This document shows, piece by piece, positions 12,820 through 24,200 of a DNA stretch of 64,000 nt. Made by a program: the position numbers and the translations under genes. The stretch spans positions 103,201 to 167,200 of the forward strand of contig QPMI01000188.1 of assembly GCA_004431415.1 (NCBI GenBank). The letters run 5' to 3'. Below the pieces are notes generated by a model, which worked only from the letters and a program-made list of their open reading frames with translations, was not told the DNA's origin and did no database searches. Within the stretch, counting starts at the first letter, position 1, and the number at the start of each line of letters is the position of its first letter. This DNA is from Cyanophora paradoxa (taxonomy: Eukaryota > Glaucocystophyceae > Cyanophorales > Cyanophoraceae).

Positions 12820-15387
12820 GGCAGACCTGGGGGGCCTGGTCGAGCAGACCCGCGCCGAGCTCCCGCTGGCCTGGGCCGACGGGTGCGCGCGCCCCGCCGG
12901 CGGAGGCGCTAGCTGTAGGCGAGCTTCCGCCCGGGGTCGCCCGGGCCCTAGTATCCCATCCGCGCTAGATGCTACCCAGCCCCATTCCGCTGGCCTGGGC
13001 CGACGGGTGCGCGCCGCGCCTCGCCGCGCGCCGGACCCCTATTAAGCTTGGCGTTGCTGAGAGCTTGGTCTAAGCTTAGACCGCCCCTTTCACGCCGGCG
13101 CGCCCCTCCGTCCCGGCCTGTCCCGCCCCGCTCCGCCCCGTCCGGACTCTGAGCCGGCGCGGGGACGTCGGGCGCCTAGTATTCCATCCGCGCTAGATGC
13201 TACCCCGCCCGGCCCCGCCCCGCCCCTCCCCTCCCCGCCCCTCCCCGCCCCGCCCCTCCCCGCCCCGCCCCGCCCCGTCCGATCGCCCGGGGCCGGGCGG
13301 GGCCGGGCTAGTATCCCATCCGCGCCAGATGCTACCCCGCCCCTCCTCGCCCCGCCCCACCCCGCCCCGTCCCGTCCAATCGCCCGGGGCGGGGCGGAGC
13401 CAGGTGGGTGGAGCGATTCGAGGCGAGCAACGGGAAGACGGACGGGCAGCTGCGCGAGGACTTCGAGCAGGTACGTACGTGTGTGGGCCGCTTGGCCGGC
13501 CGCTGGGAACAGCAGTGGGCGCGTGGAAACAGTCTTCCCTCCTGCATGGCCTTTCTTGTTTTAGGGGACTTTAGGGGCGGGTTCGGGCTCGCGGCCTTCC
13601 TTTCTTTTGAGGACTTCGAGCAGGGGCGCCTCACCTACGACACCCTCGGCCACGGCACCCTGGTGCCCGCCCGCCCCACCCGCCCGCCCGCCCCCCCGCC
13701 CGCCAGGCGCTCTCTTAGAGCCTATAGCTAGGGCTACGGCACCCTGGTGCCCGCCCGGCGCTCTAGAGCCTTAGCGCTTAGAGCAAAGCGCGGGGCCGCA
13801 GCTGACGCTGGCGGGGCGGGGCAGATCCGGCTGCTGTGGCTGTACCTGCGGGAGAGCGCGGCGGAGCGGGCGAGGACGGGCGCCGGGCGCAAGCGGGCCG
13901 TCGACGCGCTGCTCTGGGGCGTGGAGCGCGCCTGGGGCCGCTCCCGCCACGTCTTCCACCTGTGCGCGCCGAGGGGGGGAGGGGAGGGGGGGGGGAGGGG
14001 GGGGGGGAGGAGGGGGGGGGCGGGAGAGGGGGAGAGAGAGAAGGCGTCCTGTGCGTCCAACGTGGGAGCTCAAGTGGGCGGCGGCCGCCTATAGCTAGGG
14101 GTCGCCCTTCTCCCTCCCTCCCTCCCTCAGTTGCCTGACGGACCCCCCCCCCCCCCCCCCCCCCCCAGGACGCTGGTGTACTTCTGGCTGCAGCTCGTCG
14201 ACCTGGCCATCCACGCCCCGGGGCCGGCCTCCGGGCCCCCGCCGTGCGCCCGCCCCGCCCCGCCCCGCCCGCAGCCGCAGCGGATGCGCCACGCTCGCTT
14301 TCGCATGCCACGCTCGCTATGCCCTAGCGCAGCTAGCTGTAGACCCCGCGCGGCCGGCCCCGAGCCAGACGCTTGCTAGCCGTAGACCCCGCGCGTCCGA
14401 ACCGGACCGGCCCGGCCTGGCCTGGGCCGGGCCTCACGGGGGGCCGCAGGGGCCGGGCGGAGAGTGTGGAGGAGGAGCGCGCGCGGCACCGGCGCGAGCT
14501 CGCCGACCACTCCGAGCGCCTCCGCCTCCAGGCCCGTCCCGCCCCCGCCCCCGCCGTCCTGGAGCTGGAGATCTAGATTGCAAGTAGCTAGCTAGACCTG
14601 GACTAGCCTAGTAGACCTCCAGGCCCGCCCCGCCTCCGCCCGCCACCGCCCCCGCCCCCCGCCCCGCCCCTGTTCTGAGGGCTGCCGGGCTGACCGCCCC
14701 CGCCGGCTCGCCCCGCCCCGCTGCCCTGGAATCGAGCTGGAGATCGCCGCTAGACCTAAGCCCCGCCCCGCCGCCCCGCCCCGCCCCTGTTCTAGATCTG
14801 ACGGGGCCGGCGGGGGCAGGAGGCGGCGGCGCGGGAGCCGCACATGGCCGAGTTCCGTGCATTCCTCCTCGCGAACCGGCGCGCCCTGTTCCCGCCCCAC
14901 CCCGCCCCGGGCCCGCTGATACATGATAGATGCATGTATATGAGGGAGCTGACGGGGGCGCTCGGATGTGCATGCGCGTGCGCAGGTTCCTGGCCGTCGA
15001 ATCCCTCGTCACCGACTTCTACTCCCGCGTGCGCCCCCCGCCGCCCTCCCTCCCTCCTCCGGCCCCCCAGCCGTTGCCCCATCGATATCGCTCTCGCCTC
15101 GCGCGCGCGAGACGACCGACCGACCGACCGGCCGGCCCCGCCTCCGGTCGCGATATCGATATCGATCGGTCGGTCGGGAGCAGGAGCCTTAGGCTTAGGG
15201 CCTCCCTCCCTCCCGCGGCCCCGGCCCTGGCCCCGGCCCCCTCGCTTGCTTTCGCCTCGTGCCTCTGAACGGCCCCGCCTCCGAGCAGAAGCTCATCTTC
15301 CACGACTCACGCTCCGCGCGCGAGTTCGCCCTCCCCGACCTGAAGGCCCGCCCCGCCCCGCCCCGCCCCGCCCCGCCCCCGTCCTAA
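12820..15387 (+). CDS. Conserved helical protein, uncharacterised family (start unresolved)
   Basis: Joined exons give ..LGGLVEQTRAELPLAWAD, VERFEASNGKTDGQLREDFE, GRLTYDTLGHGT, IRLLWLYLRESAAERARTGA..RKRAVDALLWGVERAWGRSR, HVFHLTLVYFWLQLVDLAIH (joined over a poly-C intron), MAEFRAFLLANRRALF, SLVTDFYSR and KLIFHDSRSAREFALPDLK. The spacing of an HIR..W.YLR helix, an H-x-T-L..W helix and a final YS..L.....AREF.LPDLK resembles a family of uncharacterised proteins I know from bacteria and fungi, without a settled function. Several introns begin GC (for example after SERLRLQ and LPDLK). Exon-end sequences are duplicated inside neighbouring introns. The true start and last codons are uncertain. Confidence 0.5.
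12863..13014 (+). repeat. 28-bp direct repeat of an exon end
   Basis: The 28 bases at 12863-12890 (encoding PLAWADG plus the start of the intron GTGCGCGC) recur exactly at 12987-13014, within the following intron. Confidence 0.85.
13456..13623 (+). repeat. Intron flanked by 15-bp direct repeats
   Basis: GAGGACTTCGAGCAG occurs at 13456-13470, at the end of an exon just before GTACGT. It occurs again at 13609-13623, at the acceptor side just before the exon GRLTYDTLGH. A second exon-boundary duplication follows: ACGGCACCCTGGTGCCCGCC at 13652 and at 13736. Confidence 0.85.
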
Positions 15388-17527
15388 TTTTTTAAAGGCC
15401 CGCCCCGCCCCGCTTACAATTATTTGTGTTCTTTATCCTTCTTTCTAGCTTCTGTCTAAGATGTTCTCTATCTGCTCTCCACATGTATCTTCTAGGGCGG
15501 TCTTTTACAGTCAGACGGGCCACGTCCTCCAGGCCCGCCCGCCCCGCCCCGCCCCGTCCCGGCCCGTCCCGCCCCGCCCCGCCCCGCCCGCCCGCCCCGC
15601 CCCGCCCCGCCCCGCCCCGCCCGCCCCGCCCGGGGGCAGCTTCATGCAGTCGTCTAGGTCTAGACCTCCGGATCCTCTAGATCGTTTCCTCTAGACCTCC
15701 GGAAGGTCTAGGGGCCCCCGCCTCCCCCCCCCCCTCTAGATCGTTTCCTCTCCGTTTCCTCTAATAACGATCCACCCTCGGATCGTTTCCTCTCCGCATC
15801 CTCTAGATCTTCACGATCACCGATCGATCGGCCAGTGACACCGCACGCTTCGGCCGCGCAGCCGCTCCCCTCGATCCTCAACTTTAGCCGGCGCGCCATG
15901 GAAACCCCGGGGCCCGCCACCGCGGCCGCCCCCGGGCCCCTTCCCGCCCACCCGCCCCGCACAACCTGACCTCTCCGAAGCTACCCACAAACAACCTGAT
16001 AAATATGTGAACATTCTCAGTATGAACAGTATCCAATTTGCAGGCCATTTTCCAGCAGATGTGAACTTCCGAAGCTCGAGCTAAGTACACTTATATATAA
16101 TTAACTCCGGATCCGGAGCGAGGTTTTAAATTAGAGCTAGCGCTAGCTATAGCAAGTTTTAAATTTCTGACCGGCCCGGCGGCCGGGGCCCCGGGGCGCG
16201 CGCGCGAGTTGCACGTACGCGTGCACGCTTGACACTTGCAATTGCAAGCTTAAGCTTAAGCAGGCCATGGCCGTGCACAAGCAGGGGGGCTCCGCCCCCC
16301 CGGCCCGCACCCCCCCAGTGTTATTTAGGGATGGTTCAATCCCCAAGAATCAATGTATGTGAACTTCGGAACACCGAATTCGAAGAACACTGCAGCTGAT
16401 GTCAATCATTTTTGAATCAAGTGATCACAGAACAATGTGCGGGATGCATCATGGCATTGCAATTGTATTTTCATCATTCATGTTTTGTCATCCTTATCAA
16501 ACTTCGTGTTTTGGGCTTGAACTTTGGCTGGCAAAGAAAGGGCAATTCTTGGTCAGGAATTTAATATGAATAAGAAGCTGAAGTGCTGATCATGAACAAT
16601 TGCAAGAAGCTTAAGATTTAAAGAAGAAAAGCAAAGAAGAGTATCCGCCGGCGCCTCCGCCTCCGCCGGCGGCCGGCGAGCCGCGCCGCCGTCGATATCC
16701 GCCGCTCCGAGGCTCGTCCGCGCGCCTCGCCCGCGGCCGTCCCAGTCGAGCCGCGCCGGCCACCGCGGCCGCCCGCCGGGGCCGCGCGCGGCCCGCCGGC
16801 AACGGCTAGCGCTCCAGATCTAGAGTCCAGACTCCGAGAGTCGAACTCCGGACACTAGTGAATCAGGGGGTGTGTTCTTATGGGTGGAACAAGCAGCAGA
16901 ACCGGAAATTCTAATGGAACGAGCCCCTCTCTTGTGCATAAGACTCCGGACTCCGGAGTCCGGCGTCCGCGGGGGCCGCCGGGCCGACAGGGCCCCTTCA
17001 AGGCTTTGCGCATGCCGGCCCCCACTGCCGGGCGATCGCGAGCCGCGCCATGTGCATGTTCGTTCAGTTCAGCAAAATTTAAAACTTGCCAGAAAGGCGG
17101 TTCGTTCATGTTCATTCGAACAGAATCGAATTCGAACTATGTTCGTTCAAGATCGAAGCGTCCTCGAAGCGGCGTACTAGCTATAGTGGTAGTAGCACTG
17201 TACCAGTACGTAGTACTACGGTAGTAGCTATAGCCTTCAAAAGCAATGATATCGATACCGGGAACGTCGTAAAACGTTTCGAATTCCTTTTGCAGGTACC
17301 CGGAACGTCGCAAAACGCAATAGCTTCAATCAGGCTTACATTCCAATGATTGATAAGTTCCTCCTCGGAGTATTAATTCCAGTTTACGAGTACCGAGAAC
17401 GTCGCGAAACGCTTCACACCCTCATCCGGGCGCCTACAGGCTACATGTACAGCTAGGCTGAGCTAGCTAGGATCCAGACCGAGGCACCCCGCCGGCGCCG
17501 GCGCCGCCGTGATCGACCTCTCAGGCC
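15388..17527. other. Gene-poor spacer, (CCCCG)n and palindrome-rich
   Basis: No supported gene. 15532-15630 is a run of CCCGCCCCG units. 15655-15830 repeats ATCGTTTCCTCT four times between CTAGA and GGATC palindromes. From about 16000 the sequence becomes AT-richer and is full of self-complementary words (AGCTAGCGCTAGCT near 16135, AAGCTTAAGCTT near 16248, GACTCCGGAGTC near 16948, TCGAATTCGAA near 17128). Three degenerate GGAACGTCGYAAAACG copies lie at 17256-17415. Confidence 0.5.
17256..17416 (+). repeat. Three copies of a 25-bp motif
   Basis: GTACC-type starts followed by GRGAACGTCG, then AAACG and TTC or AAT, occur at about 17256, 17296 and 17390, spaced about 40 and 94 bp apart. No coding context is seen. 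Confidence 0.7.
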
Positions 17528-17726
17528 CCTACCGTGTAACACTTATTTACTGCGCCACAAATTACTGCGTTCTAAAATTTCTGCGCCGGTAGGCGCTTTA
17601 CTGCGCCACCAAATTACTGCGTTCCATCGGCCTCGGAAAATATTATACTGGGGTAATAGGCCAAGGGGGTATTACTGCGCTACCAAGTAGTTATGTCAGC
17701 GCGGTAATTAAGTATTACACGGTAGG
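17528..17726. mobile_element. MITE-like element, 199 bp with about 28-bp terminal inverted repeats
   Basis: The left end (17528) CCTACCGTGTAACACTTATT matches the inverted right end CCTACCGTGTAATACTTAAT (17726). The similarity continues through TTACTGCGCC / TTACCGCGC. The interior repeats TTACTGCGCCAC and ATTACTGCGTTC. No ORF is present. A target duplication is not clear (at most CC). The size, inverted ends and AT-rich interior suggest a non-autonomous DNA transposon. The transposase family cannot be named. Confidence 0.6.
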
Positions 17727-18413
17727 CCGCTCATGATCAGCGGCTCGATCCGAGCCTCGGAGCCGGAGCTCGAGTCGGAGGCTCCGAGGCTCGCGCGCGA
17801 AATATTCGAGTTTTGTTTTTGGACCCAGAAACTACTAGCTGTAATTCATTAATGCGTTTAACGTTTTAAATTTTGGACCCATGCAGCTATATAGACCCCT
17901 ATATTAATATTATGGCTATTAATTATGTATACGTACCGCATTACTGTACGTAAGTGCGCGCTTTGCCAGCGGTTTAAACGTACGTTGCCAGCGGCCGCCG
18001 GGCCGGATCGAGAGGCGATCTCTCAAAAAAACAAAACATCAATTACCGTGTACACACGCGCGCTTAAGCTTTATATAATTAATTACTTACTTGAGATTCG
18101 AAATTGAATTAAAACCTCGCCGAGTCGAGCGGTTAGTCGCGGCTGATAGCGGCGGTTACCTATCTCAGGCAGCACGCAGGCTGTCTGCTCCGAGGCTCGA
18201 GCTCGTTGGAGCCGTGCGGGCTCCTTGCATGCGCACTTTCCATCGATATCATTTCCCCGAAGGTGCTGAGCGCGCGTGCTCGAGCTCGAGCAGCTGCAGA
18301 ATCAGTGCATCAGTGCAGATCGATCGCATTCCCTTCCCCGGAGAGCAGCGCTAGCGGCCTGAGGTAGCAGCAACGTTAACAGACCGCACTCCCTACAACC
18401 TCCTGTGAACGAG

Positions 18414-18981
18414 ATGTCGCTCAACGTCTACCAGTGCTGGACTGCTTCCAACTGCACGGGCAGCTACAAGAGCGTCCAAGCCTATGGCACGATCCTCGAC
18501 GGGGAGGATGAGTGCAAGAAGCTCACCGGTTCGGAGTACGCGAACTCGAGTGCGTCGACGTCATGATCATGATCAGCTGCGAGGAACTGCACGCGCGCGT
18601 ATACGTACGCGTACGGCAACAGGCTGACTCGTGTCGCAGTCCGGCAGGGCTGGAACGGGATGTGCAGGACGATCGACCGCAGCTGGGACGCATACGACGA
18701 CTGGCAGCTCGACTCCGACGCGCAGGTGCGCGCGCGCTTCATGCCGCGCGCGATGCAAGAGAAATCAAAAACGCGCCGCGCGCTCGCGCGTTTCTCGCGC
18801 GCAGATCGTGAGCGCTAACGAAGCGGAGATGGACATGGACGCGGCGGAGCTCGACATCGAGGCGGAGGCCGCGGCTCAGGTGGCTCCCGTCATGATCAAC
18901 TGCAGCGGCCGGGATATTCGATCGGATATTTAATTTGCCCCTCCTGCGCAGATGCTGGAGGCAGAGGTTCTCGACGCCTAG
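18414..18981 (+). CDS. Small unrecognised protein, four exons
   Basis: Exons 18414-18549, 18640-18725, 18805-18879 and 18952-18981 join in frame with donors GTGCGTC, GTGCGCG and GTGGCTC and CAG acceptors. They give about 108 aa. The N-terminus MSLNVYQCWTASNCTGSY is Cys- and Asn-containing; the middle reads GWNGMCRTIDRSWDAYDDWQ and the end is acidic and Ala-rich (EAEMDMDAAELDIEAEAAAQ). The total is a whole number of codons and ends at TAG. No signal peptide or known domain seen. It sits alone in a gene-poor, palindrome-rich region, so it may be lineage-specific. Confidence 0.5.
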
Positions 18982-21287
18982 TTCCGCTTGATCGATCGCG
19001 GTCGACGTCTTTCGAAAATTCTTCGAAAAACTCTTCGATAGATAGCTATTTATATATATAGCTAATTTGTATTACCTATAGGGCGTCGACGTCGCGATAT
19101 CGATACGTATATATATACGTATACGCGTGCACGTGGGTCTCCAATTTTTTCATCTGAGCAAAGATAAATAGCTCTGATTGGTCGCAAAAGGGGCCGGGGC
19201 CGGTATAATTATAACATTAGAGGGTAATCGGTAATTTATAATCGGGAGGGGGGGGGGGGGGGATCGCCCTGCCTTCGAGTTCCTCGAGCTCCCTCTGAGG
19301 CTCCCTCGCGATCGAGCTCCCGGGAGCCCCTCTTTCCCTCCCTCCGGTCCCTCGCGATCGATCGCTTCGGATTCGATCCCGTAACACTCCGAGGCTAGCC
19401 AGCTCCAGGCCAATTCCAGATCCCCTGCACGATTCGCAACGGCGCCGGGCCTCCGATCGCGATCCTGTAACTCCTTGCAATTGCAGGTCCTCCGCCAGGG
19501 CCTCGCGATCGTCCGCCGGCGCCGGGCCGCCAGCTGCAGCTGCAGGTGCGGTACCGGTGCCACATGTACAGTCGGGCTTGCATGCACGTGGGATCCCGCT
19601 CCCGGAGTCCGGATCCACTGGGCCAGCGCCCCGGGGCCCTGACTTCGCTTCGCGGCGGCCGCGGCGGACGTGGCAAATTAAATACAAAACGACAAGGCGT
19701 AGGGCTTTATGGAGCGACGCTGCTGCCCTATACATGTGCATGCGCCCCCCCCCCCCCCCCCACCCCCCCACCCCACCCCACCCCCCTCCCCCCCACCCCC
19801 CCGCCCCCATCCCATGGCCACTGCGGCCACCCCACCTCACCCCCCAACCTCCCCCGCCAGGCCGCCCGCCCCCCGCTGAGGCGCGCCGCCCGCCATCGTC
19901 CCCGCCGCTCCGGATCCGCAAGATCGCCCCGGATCGCCTCCGGATCGACGCGTACCCCCCGCAGGACACGACCGCGAGGACCGCGCTGCAGCACCCCGAG
20001 CTCTACTAGTACTCCCGCGGCCAAGAGAACACGGCGGTACTCCCCCCCCCCCCCCCCCCCCGGGGGCCGATCGCGATCAAAATCAGGAGCAGTGACCGCC
20101 AGCACCGCGACCGTCGGACGCAAGCTCTCACACTGGGGCGCAACCCGGTGACCCTAGGCCTGGCAAAGCCGGCGGCCTGCATGACAAGCCGGCATGGCAA
20201 TTGTGCATATGGCATGATCATGATCATGAGGGTTGACGTCCAAGCCAAAGCATGTCGGCCGCGGGCCGGCCCGGCGGCCGACTGGCATGCCGGACCCCTA
20301 GCCGGCGGGGTGGCCATGGCCATGGGGGCTGGATTCCGAGCCTCGGAGGTCGCCGGGCCAGTCAAAATCATGATCGATATCACCGTTAACGTTATATTAT
20401 CCGATTGATCTGCCAGCATGTGTGGACGAAGTCTAGATCTGGTTCTCCACGGTCAAAACTCATGCTTTGAGCCTCGAGAATCATTACGGCATCTGATGAT
20501 CACCTAGTCACAGCGCTATAGCTAGCTACAGCACAAGACTAAAGCTAGCTATAGGCCTTCCGAAGTTCGAGTTTAAGTGTCTTTGCATGATCGCGCGCTG
20601 CCAGGCTGCCAATGAGTGCCGAAGTTCTAAGTCACTGCTGGGCGTCGGATTTCTGCACTAGCACTGAAGTTAACTGAGGCCACTATCTCTAATGAAAGCT
20701 CTATAACTAGCCCTAGTGGAACTATCGAATTCGAAGCAGAGCGTCCGTTTACATCTGATCGTGAATGAAAATAAGCTGCCTATGAAGTTGTACAGGGCGC
20801 CACGGACCCAGCCTGACCGCCCTTGGGGGGACGGGCTCAGGGCCGGGGGCGGCTTACAATACTATGGTTAATAAATTGGAAAGAAACTGTAATGTACGGC
20901 GCTGTAGTATACACTCACTGCATAATCAATAAAACGAATTCGAAGCAAAAAAAACACTGCAAGCGAAACACACAAGCATCGAATAAGCTTTGGGTTTTAG
21001 ATTTGATTTATCAAACTCGGAGATGGTCCGGATGGATCCGCAAGGGCCTGGCCATCGTGTGAAAGACTAACAGAAGTGTCGCGGTCCTGCCTAGGAACTG
21101 CGGCCCTTTGCAGGGCCAATGCACGAATCGCAATATCTATAAATAGAACAGGATGCAGTCCAGAGGGGTACTCGAATTCGGGAGCCGAAGGAAGCCCGAA
21201 AGAAGAAAGGAAAGGAGCGGTGCGTATCTAATCATCGGGTCCGGGGCGGTTAGATTTATGTGGGCCCCGGCCTGCCCGCGACCGGCC
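18982..21287. other. Gene-poor, palindrome-rich spacer
   Basis: No supported gene. It holds GTCGACGTCGCGATATCGAT and a perfect 20-bp palindrome at 19103-19122, long C runs near 19746-19800 and 20041-20060, and CATGATCATGATCATG near 20212. A weak + exon-like stretch (IRKIAPDRLRIDAYPPQDT, 19910-20009) could not be tied to a gene. Confidence 0.5.
19103..19122. repeat. Perfect 20-bp palindrome
   Basis: ATACGTATATATATACGTAT reads identically on both strands. It is flanked by further self-complementary words (GTCGAC, CGATATCG, ACGCGT, GTGCAC). Confidence 0.9.
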
Positions 21288-24200
21288 TCAGGCCAGGGGA
21301 TGCCCCCCGGGACCGGGCGCCGGCTCCGGGCTCGATTCGCCACCGGGCGCCGCGGCGGACGCTGGCCCGGGCCCTGGAGACCCGGTACCCCCGCTTGCCC
21401 CGGGACCCCGCAGGCCGGGCCCCGACGGATCCGGAGAGCGGCGCGCCCCTGCCGGGTACCCCCCTGGGTCGAGGTCCCTGCGGTCGCGACCGGCCGGCGC
21501 CGGCGCCGGCGCCGGCGCCGCGCCGCCGTCCATTGCGATCGCGAAGAGATCCGGTGGGACCCCGGCGATCGCGAGGGGCGGCGGGGATGCGGACGGGGCC
21601 GGCGGCGCGGGCGGGCTGGCGCTGCCCCTGCCGGCCGCCGGCGTGGAGGGCGAGGCCCGCGACGAATCGCCGTCGGATGCCGTCCGGGGCGAGCCGCCCG
21701 GCGCCGGCGCCGGCGCCGCGCTTGGGGGGCTCGATGCCCGCCGCTCTTCCATCTTCAGCTGCCTGCGGTACGCGCGCGGTTCCTTTTTGTCAGCACAGAA
21801 AGGAAGATTCGATCAGGGGAATGGTGGCGGCAGGCTGCCGGGCCATGCCAACGCCCCACGCTTCGATGGAAAAGGATTCGGACCTTTTGTTGTAGAACGG
21901 GAAGTCTGGGGGAGAAGCACGCCCAATGACATCAGACGCGGCTGGCCGAGAGATGCAATTATAATCTAGATCTGGGGCAGAGGGCGCGCACCGTCGAGAA
22001 TGGATGTCTTGGGCACGTAGTTGAAGAATATGTGGAGCATGTCCCTGCCTTGCTCGAGTGGTACCTCCTGCTCAATCGCGAGCGAAAGATTGGGTTTCGT
22101 GCGTGTCAGCTCAAGCTTTCGGACGCAGCACGAACAGCGCCCGCGGCTGAGCACCTGTGTGTCGCGCGAGTTCGTCACTGGCTTCCCGTCGTTGTTCGGG
22201 AGGTGTATGTGCCGAAGCTGTGCGCGTGACACAGAAATGAGAGGAAAGAGGGACAGGGCACAGAGTGGAGCGCGGGCGGGGCGGGGCGGGGCGGGGCGGC
22301 GTGGCGCGGTGTGGCCGCCGCCCACCTGCGAGTTGGGCACGTCCTTGATGAAGACCCACTCCAGGCCGAACTGGCCGCTCCACTTGTCCTGCGCCCACAC
22401 CGCCGTCAGATGCATGCGTGCGCGTGTACAAATCTGGAGCCGTGGCTGCAAAAAGGAGCGCCGCACCTGCGCCCAGATCGTGGCCTTCGTGGCGAAGTCA
22501 ACGCCCGACGTCATGCGAGCGCAGCCACAGAACTGGCCACTGCGTTCGCGTGCGTTAGCATCGGCGTTTCGAAAGTTGAAAATGGCGCGGAAGAAGAATT
22601 GGAGTCCCACAGCGCACGACGCATTGACGGAGAAGAAGAGATACACAGGGCCTGCGAGCGCACATGTGAGTCGCCGGCGACAGAAAATGGCCTTCGAGAC
22701 ACATCGTAACAGCAAGCCACTGACCCAGGGACGACGATGCCCGAAACGCGGCGTCGAGCCTTCGGTTGCCCGTGTCGGTGCTCGCCCAAATTCCGTACTG
22801 CGCCCGCGCGCGTCAAATCAGTTCCAAGCGATGTAATAATGAGTTCGTTAAACATATGCGTGTGTATATATCTGCAGCTATATATACGCATAGCGTGCAC
22901 GAGCGTGAGAACGGAACTCGAAGGTGGATCCATTGAATGCGCAGCAATATTCATGGCAACGGCGACGCCGGCCGCACCTTTATAGCCTTGTGCACGTCGT
23001 CCTCAGAGTAAGATTTGATTACGAAGAACCTAGCCTGCAACAACCAAGGATCAGCAGTGCGCACGAGTGAGATGTAGGCGCATGCCTACGTATACGTATA
23101 AGTATTCATGCATCAACGTTTAAGAAGCAATTGCACTCTAATACCGATCGTGGAAGCTCTCATGATCAAGATCTAGAGGACAGTTGCTAGCTTTTATCAT
23201 GGAACGCTCTTATCAGGGCCCATCCACGCACGAAGGAAGGGTTGGTGTCGAACGTGGGTGGGTTAATATCCGCCAGGTGGCTGAGGGGACCCTTCGGAGG
23301 AGACACGGGCTGCGCGCGCGAACGCAACGCACGCCGTCAAAGAGCGCACATGTCACGTCGCGATCGCCACCAAATTAGGCAATAATGGCTGTCGATCGGG
23401 CAGGCGCACCCGTCGGGCGCGGACGCGGGCGGGATCGGAGGAGCCGGCGGACGAGGAGCTGCCGGGGGCCGGCGATGGCGACAGAGAGGAGGACGCGTAC
23501 GCCGGCCCCGGCGAGCTCGAGCCGGCGATGGCGCCGCCGGCCGCCGCCGCCGATCCCGATCCGCTCGCAACGGCTGCGGCGCCGGCCGCCGCCGGTGCGC
23601 GCGACGCCGCCCGCCCGTGCGCGTGGGGCCCCAGGCCGAAGCCCGGGGCCCCGTGAGGCTGCCCATGCTGCCCTTGATGGCTACCGCCGTGAGGCTTCTG
23701 CCCCGGGGCGGCGCCGGACCCGCCCGCTCGTGGACCGGCCCCGGCGCGAGGCACGGGGTTCCTGCGCGCGTTGGCATCGAGACCTCGTCAGTGAGACGCG
23801 CGCCGGGGTTCGGTTCTGGCTCGTGGGGCCGGCGCCGGAGCGGGGGCGCTAGCGTCACGTCGCGATCGGCTGGAGCGCACCTGTGAGGCTGCAGCTGCGC
23901 ATGCGCGGGCAGTTGGAGTGGCTGCACGCTCATTGAAGCGCTCAAGCTTGCCCTCGCGAGCGACGACGCCCATGCCTCTTTCGAGCCTGCGAAGGCGCGC
24001 GCGCGCGCGCCCTCGTGATCAGTTAAATTTCACTGCACGGGATCTCACACGCCGCCCCAGTTGTAACCAGCGCAATAAACATTTCCCATTATCGAAGAAC
24101 GCGCGTCACGGACCCGGAGCTTGCGGGCTGTCCGCGAGGTCCAAGCCCTGCATGGCCTGCTGCGCCTGTAGGAACTGCGGCGCAAGGTGATCGTAAGCAC

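Noticed and set aside
19217-19969. 250-aa minus-strand ORF with Gly/Trp repeats
   Set aside because: It is the translation of a poly-C/CCCCACCCC tract. Low complexity only.
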